NCBI GenBank assembly: GCA_034509425.1 | Contig: JAVTVJ010000076.1 | Span: 4,092,001-4,156,000, forward strand | DNA: 64,000 nucleotides | Source of the DNA: Eopsaltria australis | Taxonomy: Eukaryota > Chordata > Aves > Passeriformes > Petroicidae | Direction of reading: 5' to 3' | In this document: piece after piece, positions 33,601 through 48,600 of the stretch | How the letters are laid out: each line of letters begins with the position of its first letter | How positions within the stretch are numbered: position 1 is the stretch's first letter | Translations under genes and position numbers: made by a program | The notes under the pieces: generated by a model | Database searches by the model: none | Told to the model about the DNA's origin: nothing | What the model saw: the letters and a program-made list of their open reading frames with translations, nothing else

Positions 33601-36600
33601 GTGGTAACAGAAACCATCAAAATATAGCTAAATCACCAATTCTTATACAGGGAAAAAAAACCCTGAAAGATGGGGCACTCTCAGCAATGTAGGAGCCAGA
33701 AATGAATAGAATTTTATCTGTGCCTTTTTTAGTAAGAACAGCTCTGAGATGGGATTGAGGTTCCAGTTTCTGAACTTGGTTTGTGTGTATTGCAAGATGT
33801 GCTTTCTTACTGTAAACAGCTTGGCTGAAAACATAGACATCTATTCCCAAGGTGCTGCTTGGAGCAGGATGCTGCAGCCCTAAGCAGCTGTGTCAGGATG
33901 CTGGGCCAGGCAGTATCTGACCATGGGCCAACCCAAGCATCTGCATGAACCTGCCAAAATGGAGATTTGCTGCACCAAAACCATCTTACTTCCTACTGAT
34001 GCTCTCTGGTGCATCTTATCATGCTGGAGGGTGCTCAAAGGTGGGAAGGTGGAGCCTTGCCCTCCTCTCTACACACCATGGGGTTAATGTCCCCATTGAC
34101 CACTTTGGACTTTCCCAGTGATGACAGTCCTTGCTTGCCCTGCTCATTTTCCACCTAATTTATGAGTACTTTTTTCACCCAATTTGTTTTTTTTTTGTTT
34201 CCATCCTTGCAGTTGGCTGCCTGTGGGGTTTGAGGTGTTTTGGCTGTCAGAAAACACAAAGTGAAGGGTGTTAGTGGGGAACTCTGGGTGTTGCATCCCA
34301 GAAGGTTCTGTGGGTGCCACGATGGCAGCAGTGCCCCTTACTGCATGTCCAGCTGGGTCTGTATCTCTCCATATAAGTTAATCAGGTGTCTGAAGCGGTC
34401 AGAGGATATATGAGAATAAAATGTATAGTAAGGGGAAAGAAAACCCAATTGCGAGACTAAATCACAACAAATACACTGAAAAAGCCAGTCTGAACTCTTG
34501 AATTGGGCTCTTTTCCTCTCTTGCTACCCCCTGTCTGGTCCTCCCTGCTGATGTCCCTCTCCTTTAATGTTCACAGGTTCCTGGGTAGACTTTTGGGAAA
34601 TAATCCTATGTTGTGACTTTGTAAGAGCTGGGGGCTAAAGCTGTGTTGGGTGTAATTAAGCCAAAGACTATTACTATGGCAGCTGCTGTCTGAGAGCTGG
34701 AAAAACCCCTCCCAGTGCTGCTGGAGCAGGCTGTATGCTAATAGTTGACATTTGCACACCTTGCATTTAATTCAGCAGGATGCTGTGAAACCCAGGGCAT
34801 TAATGAAGAACCGAGACAAGTGTGTGAGTAGCCTCAGCCCAGAGCAGCCAGACAGGCTGAGAACTTGTGTCAGCAGAGGTGCTGATCCCAGCCGGATACA
34901 TGGCACATAAGGAGTGCTCAGGAAAGAGAAGTCCCAGCATCAGGCACTGGCCTGCCTGGGCAGCCAGGACAAACTTGTAAAAACATTTGCTTTAATATCA
35001 AGTTCTAAACTGTCATTGAGGGAGCGTCTTCAGCTGTTGGTGAGATTTTTTTCTGTTTAATTCTTATAGAGCCAGCTTTACATTTCCTATGGAAATGATG
35101 GTAAGCTGCTTTTGCTACTAGAGTAAATGTAAAAAGAATCATGGACCTCTGGTGTTGCCTGAGATTTGGGGTACCACCCATGTTGGCAGGGAAGTTAGAT
35201 GGTCATTGCCACTGTTTTGTAATGCTTCTCCTTCAGATGAAGGGAACTTTTTTTGTTTTCCTTAAATCTCAGTGGCGGAAATCTAATTCACAGTTCTTTT
35301 TCCCCATGAATCAAAAAACTAATCACTCGGAAGGCAATGCTTGATAAATACCCAGCTCTTTCCCCACTGCATGATTTTGAGACTTCCCTGCAGGGTAACT
35401 TGCAGCCTCATGGGCAGAGAAATATACCTGCTAATTCCTCTGACCCACTTCACTTAAACATTGTATCACCTGAACTTCCATTCTGCTAGTATTCCATTAC
35501 CAAAGTACGTCTGGGAAGAGGTTTTTTCTCCAGTACACCCATTTGCTCCCTACGTCCTCCTTCAACAGAGTGTCTATTCTGTTTCACCCAACCTTCCACT
35601 TTGGTCATTCCTTCAGGTCTGCTCTTAATACATGTGTGTACACCTGTACACCCACATGTGCAGTTGTTTCTTCTTTGGTATGCATTGGGGTTTGTTTTTT
35701 CATTTTTAAAAATATTTTTTAATGATGGTGCGGAGAATATGCATTGGATGGTGCCTGGCAGTCTGTACATTGTCTCTGTGTGCCTTGATTTTCTTGTTCA
35801 GGTATTTCTTTAGAGGCTACTAAAGAGGCTACTTTTGTGGCTACATAATTCTTGCCAGATAAAATCAGATGTTTGGGTATCATGACAAGTTCATTTTGCC
35901 TTGTGGAAATTATAGTAATAATTAATGGCCAGGTTTTCCTCCAAGGGTATGCAAATCTTTTTGCAGTGTCTGCAGTGTATTGGAATCCAAATAATTACTT
36001 ACTGAAGGTTTAATCCTGCCAACTGCAATCACTTGATCCTGGTTCAAGAAAAATAGTTAAACCTATGATTAGCATTGATTCTTGGAAGTCTTGTCTGTTA
36101 GTTGCAGTTTCTTAATGAGGTGTGTAAGCCAGCTGAGAGGTTTTGAGCCACTGAAGAGGAAACCAGTCTGGCTTGCTGGCTTTACCCTCTCTTTTGTAAA
36201 GGATGCAGCCAGGGGGTGCTGATCCCTCAGCTCATCCTGCCTTGCACCTAGTAAAGCAGTCCAGTACTGAACAGGGATTCTCCTTTCAATTTGAGATTTC
36301 CTTGGGGTTCTGAGAGGTTCTTCTCATGTGCAGATTTCCTGCGTAGGAGCTGCAGAAGAGCCAAGTTGCAGGGAAAAGAAGGGTATTCCTGGTACAGACA
36401 TGGAGGCAATAGCTGGAAGTTTGCTGGCAGAGCATCCATGGAGACGTGCCACAGCTGGGTGGGGTGACAGCTCGTCCTTGCTGTGCACTGGCTGCACTGA
36501 CTCAGGCCTGTACTCTGCACTCAGTTGCATGCCTGCAAGTAATTCCAGCTGCCAAAGACCAGCTCCATCTGATAATCTTAGCACTCGTGGAAAAGTGTCA

Positions 36601-39600
36601 TTTCATCATATGTGGCTGCACACCTGTTGCTGCCTTAGTTTTCTACGGCTCTTTTGGGTGGTCTCTCTTTAGGACAGCCATTGTAAACGGCATTTTTTTA
36701 TCCTCATTTGTTTGCAAAAGTGTAAGTCAAATCCCTGTTGATCCCTCTCCAAAGCTAATTTAGTATCAGGAAATGAATACAAAAATACTGCATTGCCAAG
36801 TGTAATGATAAATTGTCCAAAGACTGTTGTGACAACTGCTTAACAAATGCAGTCATTTGTTATTCCTCAGCCTTCTTGCTGTATATTTTATCTCCCTGTT
36901 GTTATGGCCTTGTTTGCTGCTTTTCTCTTTCCCAGGCTATTACTCATGGGAGCAAAGGACAGGAATGACTTCATGTCACCAAGCCAGGAGGCTGTTCCTG
37001 TGATAGCAGAGGACTATTAGCCTCTCCTAAACTAGCCCTGTGCATAGCTGTGTGCACAGAGGATCTGTGGAAGGCATGTAGCCCTATGCCAAATGTCTCT
37101 GATAGAAACTTCAGATTTTCTTTTCAACTTCCTCCAGAATAGTCCAACATAAAGTAAATTACCTTTTGAAATATACTGCTATTACTCCTTTGGAGGATGG
37201 AAGGAAGGAAAAAAAGATGAAAAATTATGACCATTTTGTGAGGCATTTTATGGTCTGTGTTTTGTATGGATGAAGCACAAAAACGTCTTCCCTGTATAAA
37301 TCTTGACATTACTGCCGTTACTTCAAAGTTGTAATTTGGATTAACAAGTGTTTACAAGCAAGACTGCAGTCAGTTAGTTAAAAACCAGTACAACAATTGG
37401 AGTGTCTCCTTGCTTGAGGTTGAGGTCTGTTTGAAGGCTCTCATGTCAGATTTCCAGAGTTCCTGCTGAAACAGTGGGGATTGTGAGTGATGGTCACTGC
37501 TCTGCTGCAGCACTGGCATCTGTGGCTGTTCTGGCATGAAGTTGTGCACATGACATTTTGGAGAAGGAGGCTGGCTGCCTTTTTCATCACTAGTTTTGGA
37601 GAAGGAGGCTGGCTGCCTTTTTCATCACTCCTGCCTGTTAAACACTCCATCACTCTAAGTGGTGTTCACCCGTTAATGAGAGTGAACACATGGAATGTGT
37701 TTCTTTTTGTGGATACGCAAACATGAATAAGACAAAGCATCTTTCTGCACACTCCATTGCTCTTCCTTTGAAAGGGTCACTTGTTTGCTACTCCACACTG
37801 GGCACAGCCACCAGCAGGAGATTGGTTAAATGATGAGAGCAGAGCATGAATGGTCCCTATCCAGTGGAGAGCAAACATTAAATGCCTTCTTTTTTCTTTG
37901 CTTTCTTTCTCTCCCCTCCTTTTTTTTTTCCTACAATATATTATTTCTTGTATTTCCACAACTAATGGAAATCATCTGGAAAACAAAAACTCCCAAAGCT
38001 TTGGAGGAGTGCAAATGCTTGTCTGGTGCCAACTTTACTGAATCACATGAGCTCTGCTCTGATAAACAGTAACTTGTTTTTCATAAGGGAGGCTTGTGAC
38101 AGGTCAAACCATGATGATCAAACCATGTCCTTATGATACTACAGCCCTAGAAATAATTATAACAGTGACTCATATGGGAAGGCTTTTATTCATAAAGCTC
38201 CTTGACTATGCTGCATTGTAAAGAGGCTGTACAAGTTACAGGGCAAATACAGTTGGCTCCTTTTCCAAAAGAAGGTCTTATTCTCTGAAAACTAAACTAG
38301 CAGAGAGGCATGGCAAATGATCCGGTCTTATATTACATGCTTCCTCCCATAAAACACAGAGCAATGCCATTAGCATAACTTAGATGAATATGTTAAGGGG
38401 GAAAAATATAGCAATATTTTCCCCTTGTTGGTCTTTTGATACTGGCAAAAGTGTTGGAAGTTGCTCTTAGAAGAAACGTTAATGGAAGAGCTGTGTCTGC
38501 TCTGTGTAATCATTTGGTGAAATGACTGTGCTGTTGAAACATTTGTGAAAGTCTGGTGGAAATGTATGTGTGTTGGGGGGGTTGCTTACACTATCAAAGC
38601 TTCAGAAAGTAAATTGAACCCCTCATCCTGTTTTACTGGCACTACCTGAGGAGCCCATAGCCACTCTTCCTGTTTGAGGTATGTTGTGGGAGGAGTCACC
38701 TGGTGCCTGTGACTGGTCAGAGCAGAATTTGACCCTAAGGCTGGCAAATAGCTGCTCTTGCTGTCAGTTAGGGCCTTGATCTTAATTTGAAACTCCTGAG
38801 CAGCTGGAGAAGCCCCAGGAATGAATGGAGATGACAGTGCTATGCATAATCTTGGACACAGCATATCACTGCACTGATGAGGAGGGGCCTGGCACCCTTT
38901 GGAGGTGTCTAGGGCCACAGTTTCTCTGCCAAAAATTACAGGAGGAAATCCTTGTTTTCACAGATGTAATTTGAACCCCTCAAAATAATTTGCAGTCTCA
39001 GAGGCAGAAGTGGCAGCACCCTGGGAAAGCCTGCCCTTCCATCATTGCAAGGACTGCCGGGCTGCAAGAGTGGTGTTTGAGATCCTGTTAGGATGGTCAT
39101 GTGAGCTGTAGGTTGTGCTTTTGGGAAATTGTGACACAATGGTGTGTGGTGGCATTTGTTGCCTCAGTCCTGATCTGGTCATGCTTTGTATCTGTTAGTT
39201 CCCCTTTGGCCAGCCTGAGTTCAGTGCAAGTGAGAAAGGTCTTTAAGGCCACATTCTCCACGAAACTTACGGAAGTAGATGAAAGATAGGTGCTTCTAAT
39301 ATGCCTCTAATATGTCTCAACCCTTAGGAGACATCCTTAGGTGGATCCCTGTGGGAGTTACAGCCTTTGGGTGCAGTGGGAACTCAGGACCCTCCTCCCT
39401 GCAGGACTGCTGTGCTTTGTCTGATCTCTTAACCTGATAACTTTGGATACCACAACATCTTATGTGTGCACTTTTCTTCCTAAACTTGTTTTCTTCTTTA
39501 TTTTTAATCTTTTGAGGATGCAATAACTTTTGCTTTGTTTTCCCAGGTGCTCAGATAAGCTGTTTTGCACCCAGCTCTTTCTCCTGGCGACAAGCTGCTT

Positions 39601-42600
39601 ATGTGGACTCCTACTGCTGGGCAGCTGTGCAGCAGAAGCAACCATCCCACAACAACTTAGAGAACATACCCCTGTGGCTGCATAAAGTATGTATAGCTCT
39701 CCATCTCCTGGCAATGTTATTCCCACACAGAAACCCCCCTTTGCTTCACTTTTCTTGCTTCTCTGCTCTGTTGTAGCCCTTGCCTTTGACTTGATTTCTC
39801 TATTTTTAGAATGTTTTCTTTCCCTTACTTCCAAAGAGGGTAGTACTAGAGAAAGTATTTTCTGCTTTTAAATGAAGGGTCACCAGTTATCTGACACAAG
39901 AGTAATGTTAATGTTGCTGTGTTGCCCTGGAGTGAACGCTTCACCTGGCTTTAGCCAGAAACTATTTTAAAACTGGAATACAGGACACAACAACTGCCTT
40001 AATGCTTATATCAAAAGCTTATTTTAGGAAAACAGGGTAATAAAAACATTTTATATTTTTATTTTATTACTCTTGACCAGTTGTGCATACAGAGAGACTT
40101 AGGGCAGATAGACATTTTGGGAGAGATGAAATTAATCACTGGTACCAGCAGGTTTAACCCCTGTCTTCAGCCTGCTCTTCTGCATGTCCACAGGCAAACC
40201 ATGAGCTGGCTTTCATTGCTTCAGGTAAATCAGCATCATAGTGAATGCACTTAAGGAGACTTTTTTTATGGGTTAAAAGTGGAGTGGGTTTTAAGATACT
40301 TGAGCTGGCTCAAAGCAGTTAGCTGAGGTTTGGCAGGAGTTACACACTGAATTAATTCCATGCCAGTGCCTGGAGCTGACTCAACTCGAGAGGCAGCTTG
40401 GGCCTGCTTGAGCAGTGCTGGTGCCAAAGTAAGAAATGCTTGTTGGGCCCTGCAAATTTGTGTTCTGCCTTCCTCAGCCCTTTTATTACTTGCCCCAGCA
40501 AATAAACCCCTGGCATCTGGGAGCAGAGGAGAACCTGATGCTAGAGGGAGCTTAGGTATGAGACCTGTATTTCTGGCTTTTGCTTCTGTATCCTGAGCCT
40601 CAGGTTTTATTATCCAGTCATCTGGTGGTATCTTCTCTGAGAGATTATTCAAGGCTGTCTCTGATTTGTTTGCTGACTCAGCTCATTAATTTAGGATTTA
40701 CTGTTGGCTTCTCCGGTTAGCTCTGCTGATAACCTTGACCCAATAGGCATGTTTTTCATGTTGGTTTCTAGCCTGAACTCTTTGTTGCACAGTTAGGGCT
40801 CCACTTTGCTTCAGCCAGACCTCCTACAGAGGCCAGTGAAAGCTGCTGAACATCTCACAGTGCAGGTAGCTTGCATGGCTGGAAATTCCACCTGCAAACC
40901 TGGATATTTTGCTGCCCCTTTCTCTTGAGGGAATGAGTTCATTACCCAGATTCTTAATGTTTAATTTCATGTGATAGTCACCTGCTGATAGGTCTGCTTG
41001 TTTGCCAGCCACAAATAGCTTAAGCACTCATACTTTTATGATGTAACCCATGTTAATTTGCTGACTAGTGCTGGATCAGAAATTGCTGCAGTTCCTCCAT
41101 GACGTGTGTGGTGTATGATGTTTCCTTGTAAATATCCTGCAGTCTGTACACAGGAAGGGCATCTGAACAGCTGAGCCACAGGCTGGAATAGAGGCTGGTG
41201 CCTCATCTTAACCTCCTAGGTCCATGACTAGCCCCCCACCCTTCTGATCCAAACACTGGGAGCTGCAGATGCTCTTTGGAGGTCAGTATTAACTAATATA
41301 CTTCTGGTTGTTCATCAGCCTCGATCCTTTACAAGTTTACAGGGAAGGAGTGGCATTACAGCTGTTTGACAGTGAACTTTGGCTCCCACTGTGCTATCTG
41401 AAGGCTGTTCTTTGCATCCAAGGCCAGCAGCTGCTGCGTGGCTTGGGATCACTTCTGCAGGAAAACTTGGGTTGTCTTCCCAGCCTTGCTCTGCCAAGTG
41501 TGTACAAGCTCATTGCTCTGCAGATTTTGGCTAGATAATGATTTTAAAAATGGCTGGAGCAGAGCCTTTTGGGAGCACAGTGATGTTAAGGAGAAAAGGG
41601 AGACTTCCTACGCTCAGGTCAGTGGAGACCTGACTCTGCAGTGTAAGGACAGGGATGAACACAGAGGGGTCATTAGGCCCAGTTCTTCTTAAAAGAACAC
41701 TTAAAACTTTTTTCCTGCTTTCTGGGAAGCAGAGCTTTTACTTGCAGGGTGTCTCAGGTTCTTTCCAGAACTCTGACTCACTGAGTACCTCCCTGTACTG
41801 GCATGCTGGAAGGCTCCATATAAAACGCTTAAGGAGGCATTATATTACGGTTTTGGGGGAATGAGGTTGTAGGCCCCATTAGTGATTAAAATGGATGGAT
41901 TTCCTTCTGGCAGCCTCTCTGTGCTGTGTCAGAAGTACTGCCTGCTGGGGCAGGGCTCAGTGTGGTACAGAGAGGAAGTAAGAGCAGGATAGCTCTTTGG
42001 TGAAGAAGCCAACTTGTAGCAACCTGCACTGCTTTTGTTCTCAGCATCTGGTTGCTCTGGAGGATTATCACACCCAGGTTGCATTACAGAAAAACTGAAA
42101 CCTTCCCATTTCCCTCCTATTTCAGAGTTCAAGTTTGCTCTGGGAGTTTTAGTTTTTTGAACAGTAAAATGTTTCAGTTGTGGGTACTCCCCAAAGCTTG
42201 GCTCCTTTGCCGGTTGTCCTTTCTGCTCTGGGAGATCTTTCCCAGGGGTTGAATTTATCAGTTTGGAAACTGAGACAGAGCATACTGCAACCTTCTGGAT
42301 TTCTTTATTCTATAGTGGTAAGTGCACTCCTAGAGGGTGCCCAGGGCCTCTCTCCATGGAGAGCAGGAGTTCTGAAATTTCCAGTGATCCTGGAAACTCT
42401 TTACACTGAATAACACTCAGCAGGAAGCAAAATTAGTTTTGTACTAAAATGCACAATTCAGTAAACAAAATACCTGCAGAGAGATGAAGAGACTGGTAGG
42501 TTCTGCCTGCATTCTAAGTTTAATGCTGAAATTTCCTCCTCTTTGTCAGTGAAAGAGTTGTGAAAATGATTATATGATTGAGTCCTCTGACAAGATTACT

Positions 42601-45600
42601 CTTCAGGTTTGTCATTGATGAAACTTACTCTGGTCAGGCTTCACTCTTTCGTTGCCTCTGTTTTCTTTTGGGACTTTCCATTCAGGTTTAATTCCCTTAA
42701 GAGGTTTCTTGTGTCTGTCTGAAGTGTCAGAACAGAGGTGTTGGTTTCTAGAGGTGAGTGGTAAAGAGAGACAGACAGTGGTGATGGGGGATGGAGGAGT
42801 TTTGTATTTGCCTGCCCTGTGCAGACAGTTTGCTTATTGTCTCTAAAGATGAATGCTCCACCTGGCAAGTTATTTTGGTAAAACTTGTCCTGATCCTTTG
42901 CTGGAAGGAGAAGAGAAGCTTTTGGCCGTTGTGTGTGGGCAGTCCTTGCAGTCTAGTGGAGGAGGAAAGGAGGAGACTGCACTGTGAAGCCTTTTTAATC
43001 CATAGCGCATAGAGAAATTTATAAAAACTCAAGCAGGAGAACAGTGAGCATCATCTTACTGGCTCTTGATAGCAACCAAGCAAGTTGAAGGAGTGGTTGT
43101 ACACTGAGTGATGACCACTTTATAGCCCTGAAGTTTGGATTGCTAGGATAGAGCTGCCTATGATCAAGAGTCTTCTAGGGATTTTATAAATTACTGTGTT
43201 TTCTAGTCTGCTATTAACTGGGGAGAAGCAAAGAAGAAGATAAAGGTAAGCAAAGAAGAGGTAAAGGGTTGTTTGGAAGAAGAGGATTTGTGCTCATCTG
43301 AAATGCGGGCAAACAATTCATCTGACTGAAAGCAGAGGTCTTCACATGTGGCACAGCCAGGAGGGGTCAGCTGTCTGGCTCAGATCTCAAAGTGCAGGAC
43401 AAGTTCTCTTGGACCTGCTGAAAGCATTGCAGAGAGTGGGTCTGCAGTCTTTGTATGCATGAAGTGAAATTATTGAAAACCCTCACTTTTTGTAAAAGAA
43501 GTAAGATTTGCCTTGAACTAAACCCTTGAGTTGTTCTTTGTATCACTTGTTTGTGAATACACCAAAACAAACCTTGAAGTTATTCATTATATTGATGGTA
43601 CAGCTGTAATCACAATTGTTATCTGGTTCTAGTTATTCATTGTTTATACAATTTCATACTTGACTGAGGGCTCCTCGTGTTTCACCTGTAAACCCTACCC
43701 AGAGAGATTAAGGGCTGTCAGAGCAAGGATACCCATATGCAGATGCATTTATAAATAATTCTTTGAAAGTGTAGTGTTAGACCTACTTCAGTCTGTTGCA
43801 GATGGAGTCATCCACTTCACTCTTAGGAGAGAAGCAACAATGTGTTGATATAAAACAATGAGTTAACACAGTTCAATGGTAAATGTGACAGTGGTTTAAC
43901 AAGATTCTGTGGGAAGATACACTTTGTTATTTAGTACATGAAGGACAGAATGACAACTGTTAGGGAGACCCTCGTATTGAGTCATGAGGTTCAGAAAGGA
44001 CTCCTTTGTATTCTAAACTTCTCAGAGGGGAGTTCAGGTGTGACTAGGCTCAAACTTAGTCCTAGACTTGTCAACAGTTATGTCTAAAGGATTATATGTG
44101 CACTGTCAATCCTTTATATCACTTAGCTAAGATTTCAAGGTTTAGCATGCTATTAATCACTTACAGACAGTGTGTTACAGCAAGGAATCTCTCAGCCTTG
44201 AGGAGTAACCTTGGGAGGTATCCCTGCTGAAGGGGAGAACCTGGCATGCAGCCTGCAGCCATGCAGGAAAGCTTCACAGGCCCTGGGCTGCTTATAGAGT
44301 GTGATGATTGACTTGTGTGCACCAGCAAGAGGTCTGGGTCGCTGTTCCAGGCAGCCCTGGACTGCCACGTTGCCATCTGTCCTCCAAAGTCTGGAATAAA
44401 CTGGGTACAGCCATCATAGCCTCCACTGGTGATCATGGCTTGAGCTAATTGAAACTGGAGAGGCAGAGTTTTGGAGCTATATCAAAACAGGAAGAATGTA
44501 ACAGGTGGGATAAAGGTCACGCAGGGTTTGAGATTCCCTTGTAGGTTTGGAGACAGGATGGGATCTCAATCAGAATGGTCAGTCTGCTGAACACCAATGT
44601 TTCTGCTGAACACCAGTGAGACACCTCCCATTGCTGCAAACAGGAACAGGGATTTTAATGCCTCAGCTTCTGGAAACATGTAATTACTGTCATCAGCCTG
44701 TTTGGGGACTAGTGTCTTTGCTTGGGCTCTTTCCAAAATTGGAACTGAAGAGGGAGACATCTCACCATGTTCATTTATCTTAATGTCAAGTGAGTGAAGG
44801 CACTTCAGTGCTTCATTCTTTGTTGAATATTGTCTGCCAATTAATTTTCTCAAAGCTTTTATCCAGACCTATGCAGCTGAAGTTTTGTGCTGTTGTAGTT
44901 GAAGTTACTCTTTGACCATGGTCAGGTAGGTGGAAGTCGGAGTGCTTTCAGTCACCTCAAGAGTGTTTGCCCAGAAGAAATGAAGACTGAAGATGCAGTA
45001 AAATTAGAAAGCTGTTGTTTTCTAAATACCATTTAAGTTATTTTCATCTTCTTCCAGCCATTTTTATCCAGACCCTGGCAAGCTTTCTGTAGATTAGATC
45101 CTTGAAAATGCCTTTTGCGTCACTCCACCTATTCCAGCTATATTTTTTTTTGCAGAATAAAAGCATATTTGAGGTTATAAAGCAGTTATTTTTAACTTAT
45201 TTGCTGTGTATTTGCTTCATCTTAGCACAGTTGAAGCTGGTGATGACAGACTATTTTGTGCTTTAGTCTGATTTTATCCTTCACCTTCAGGAGAGTGTGG
45301 TGCTTATGCATCTTGGAAAGAGAGTTTTGTGATCCCAGCACCTCATGTGCTTCTGCAGATGGACTGTTCAAACTCCTCGTCCTCTCTACCCATGCACATG
45401 TTCTTGTTGAGCAGTGTCTGAGAGCTAACGAATTTACTTAACCAGCCTGGAATGTGCACAGGGCTCAAAGGCTCGTCAAGTGACATGTCCTGCAGCAGTA
45501 CAGAATGAGGGGCAGCCTCTTGGCTTCCGAGTGCTCTGCTTCCTTCTGCAGTGTGTCATCAGACTAAGGCCAGGCAAGGCAGGAGAACCTGCTTCCGTCA

Positions 45601-48600
45601 CCCTTAGCTTTCAGGGGCTCAGCAATACTCAGCAGAAAGCATACAGGGCACTGCAGTTTGAGTCCCTGCTGCACACACCACTCGTTTTGTCGGTCTGAAT
45701 ATCTCATACTGAATATGTCAAAAAGAACTTGACAACTACACAGCAAAGAAAAACTGAGTTTCCCTTCTAGTCCAGTATCTGTCTCTGGCATACCTTTGAT
45801 CATACAGTTCTTGGGTTTGGTGGCAATTCCTTCAATGTTACAAACTACCCAAGACTGAAGTAGCATTTCCTCCTTGTGTGTTCGGTGCCTTGGGAGCAAA
45901 TAAACCATAAAACCATAAACCATAAAAAAAAGGCGGATGGCACATGGTCGTCTGTGCACGGGTACCACAGAGCCCTCTTCTTAAAATGGAAAGTCATTAT
46001 GTTTGACTGTCAAATGTTGTCAGATGAGCTGGGCAACCCAAGTCCATTGCTCAGAAACCTAGGACTCATGCCAGATGACTTTGCATTTTCACTTCTGCTT
46101 GTCGTTCAAGGCCTTAAATGTTAATGATTCAAAACAATTTGCTGGTTATCTAAGCCTGCTATTAACAAATAGGACAAGTGTATCTTTCATTTTAAAAAAG
46201 TCAGAGCCTGAGAAGGATGGAGTTGTTTATCAAGTGCTGTGGAAGAGATGACAAATACAGACTTTTGTTTGCAAACAAAAAGAGCTGCACTAATGATCAT
46301 GTTGCTGCTGTGGTTTTGAGACTGTTCAGAAAATAATTGCATAGCATTTACTTATGCTGCCATGAGCTGCAGCTTTGGGAGTGATGAGAGCCTGGCAAGG
46401 CGAAACCCAGCAAATGCATAGCAAATGTGCCTTTTCCCCAGCAGTGTGGTGCTTCTGGGTGAGGAGGCAGTGGTGAAGGGGTTGGGGGGAGGAGGAGGTG
46501 CAAGGCAAGATGGCAGAGGCTGTTTTTTTAAGGCAACAGACTAATGAGGCAGGCTAGAGGGGGGCATTGGAGGACATCTGGGACAGAGCAAGAGGGCTGA
46601 TGCCATTGTGCTACACAAGTGCAGAATTATTTTAAGTTATAAAGAAAGAAATAGAGACTGGAGCAATGAAGGTTTGGGGCTGTAACTTCAGTGTGACAAC
46701 TATCTTGCCTCTCACCACATGTCTTGTAGGACTCGGGATAAAGAGAGCTCTAGAATTATATGGGATACTGCTGATGGCATTTCCAGTTTTGAGGGTAAGA
46801 AAGGGAATTCATAAATCTTATGTAAAATTTGAAATGAGTGAGCACTGAAGCCAAGTGGTATAAACCAATGTAAGGAGTTTTGGTTGTTCCTTACTAAATC
46901 AGATGTGTCTGTTGTTTCTTTCCCCACCTGGCACCAGTGGAAGGTGGCTCAGAGGTGTATGACACAGGTGTAAGTGAAGTCAAACAGGCTTTGCAGCTCT
47001 ACAGGCAATCTGTAGCATTTGTTAAGACCTATGGAAAATGTCTTGCAGCAGCTTAGAGGAGCTTAGGTAAGTTTTAGATGGGTTCAAAGACAGATCATTT
47101 CTATTTCTACATAATACAGAATTCAGAGGACTGATGGAGCCTAGACATGAAACCATGAAGTTTTGGGTAAACCAAGGCATCGGGACTCAGACCTGGTGGC
47201 ACTGTCCACAGTGATAAATAAGAAGACCAAATTCTTGTGCTGCTGATGAGATGCCCAAAACGGGTTGGACATGCCAGAGCTTTACATCTCAATTGGAAAG
47301 GATAGACCTGGAAGCAGGAAGATGATCTGATGTTATCTCTTGTGTGCAAAGAGGAAAGAGAGGAAGTAGTGAGGGCAGAGCTCTGCACAGTTTTTATGGG
47401 CTGCTGTGGGTATGGGAAGTCAGTCATTTAAGATCTAATATATCATATGCATTCCTACTGCCAATAACAGCACAGGATTTTGCTTTAATGGTGGGTGATT
47501 TAGAAGTAATTTTCCTGAATAAAATGTTCCATAACATCAAATTGCTTACTTTGTGCATGCAAAACTTTAATCTCTCTTGATTAATGCAAACACAAGTTAA
47601 CATAGTAATATTAGGTCCAGATTTTCATCTTGTTAAATACCTGCAGATATACGTGTAGCTTTTCCACTTGCAGTGATTAATGACTTCAGTTCAAGCTTCC
47701 TCTAGAAATCTCCTCTGGCTTTGCCAATGAATGTGCGTGGGCACATGGCTGTAACACTTGTGATGTCTTACATCTGCTTCATATTTGTTCACCTCAACTA
47801 ATTTAAATTTCCTTAGGAGCTGATGCTGGATTTGATTTAAGTCTGCTTGCTATCAAAAGTTGAATGTAATGAAGTAGATGTTGGCCAAATTTTTAGTACA
47901 TTTCACTAACAAACTGCTTGTCTACCCAGGTCTTACATCATGTCTCTGTAAGGGTAATGTTATGTATGATTTTATACTTCGAATATAATGTCAGAGCAGA
48001 TATAAAACACCATCCTTCCTGCAGCTCGAAGGAATTAGAGTTAAAATTGCATGACTAAAACTACTTGTTGATGAATAGAAGAAAGATGGAAAGACTTCAA
48101 ACTTGTATTTTATACCTGCTTCAGCCCTTTCCCTAAGCAGTTGTGACCACATAAGGGCTGACTTCTCTGTGCTGCATTAACACCAGACCATTCTAATGCT
48201 GTGTGTTGGTTTCCATTTAGGTGTCATCTGAAAATATTTAAATACTCTGAAGTATTAGAGCCACACTTAACATCTTTTCGAGTCACTGGATGTCGTGCAC
48301 TCTGTACAGATGTGTGTTTGCAGGCAGAGGCAGAGCTGTAGCAGCTCTACTCATGAACCTCCTAATGGAAAGCTAATGGAAAGCAGGACAGATTTTGGTG
48401 GTGTTTGGAGTGTTTTAGTTGCTATCAACAGTGGTGACACATCGGGGAGGGAGAGTTAGGTGACTTTTTTCAGTCAGCCCCTCTGATAGCTGCTTTGCTT
48501 TGCTATTTGTTTTTCCCCAGGTTAATGCTGTCTTTCTCAGTGTCAGCTCCAGCAGTTCTGAATATGCAGAAATCATTATCAGGATTGAAAATGTTACCAG

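Larger units (their letters stand above)
30626..39546 (+). other. PANX1 intron 1
   Basis: This is an 8.9-kb intron. It holds the tail of the CpG island, a 30-bp tandem duplication at 30691-30750, a CR1 tail near 31401 and a 38-bp tandem duplication at 37556-37629. No other feature is recognisable. Confidence 0.85.

Noticed and set aside
45564..45968. Minus-strand open frame of 134 codons in PANX1 intron 2
   Set aside because: There is no recognisable homology, no splice context and it includes a simple CCATAAA repeat. It is within what chance gives in 64 kb.
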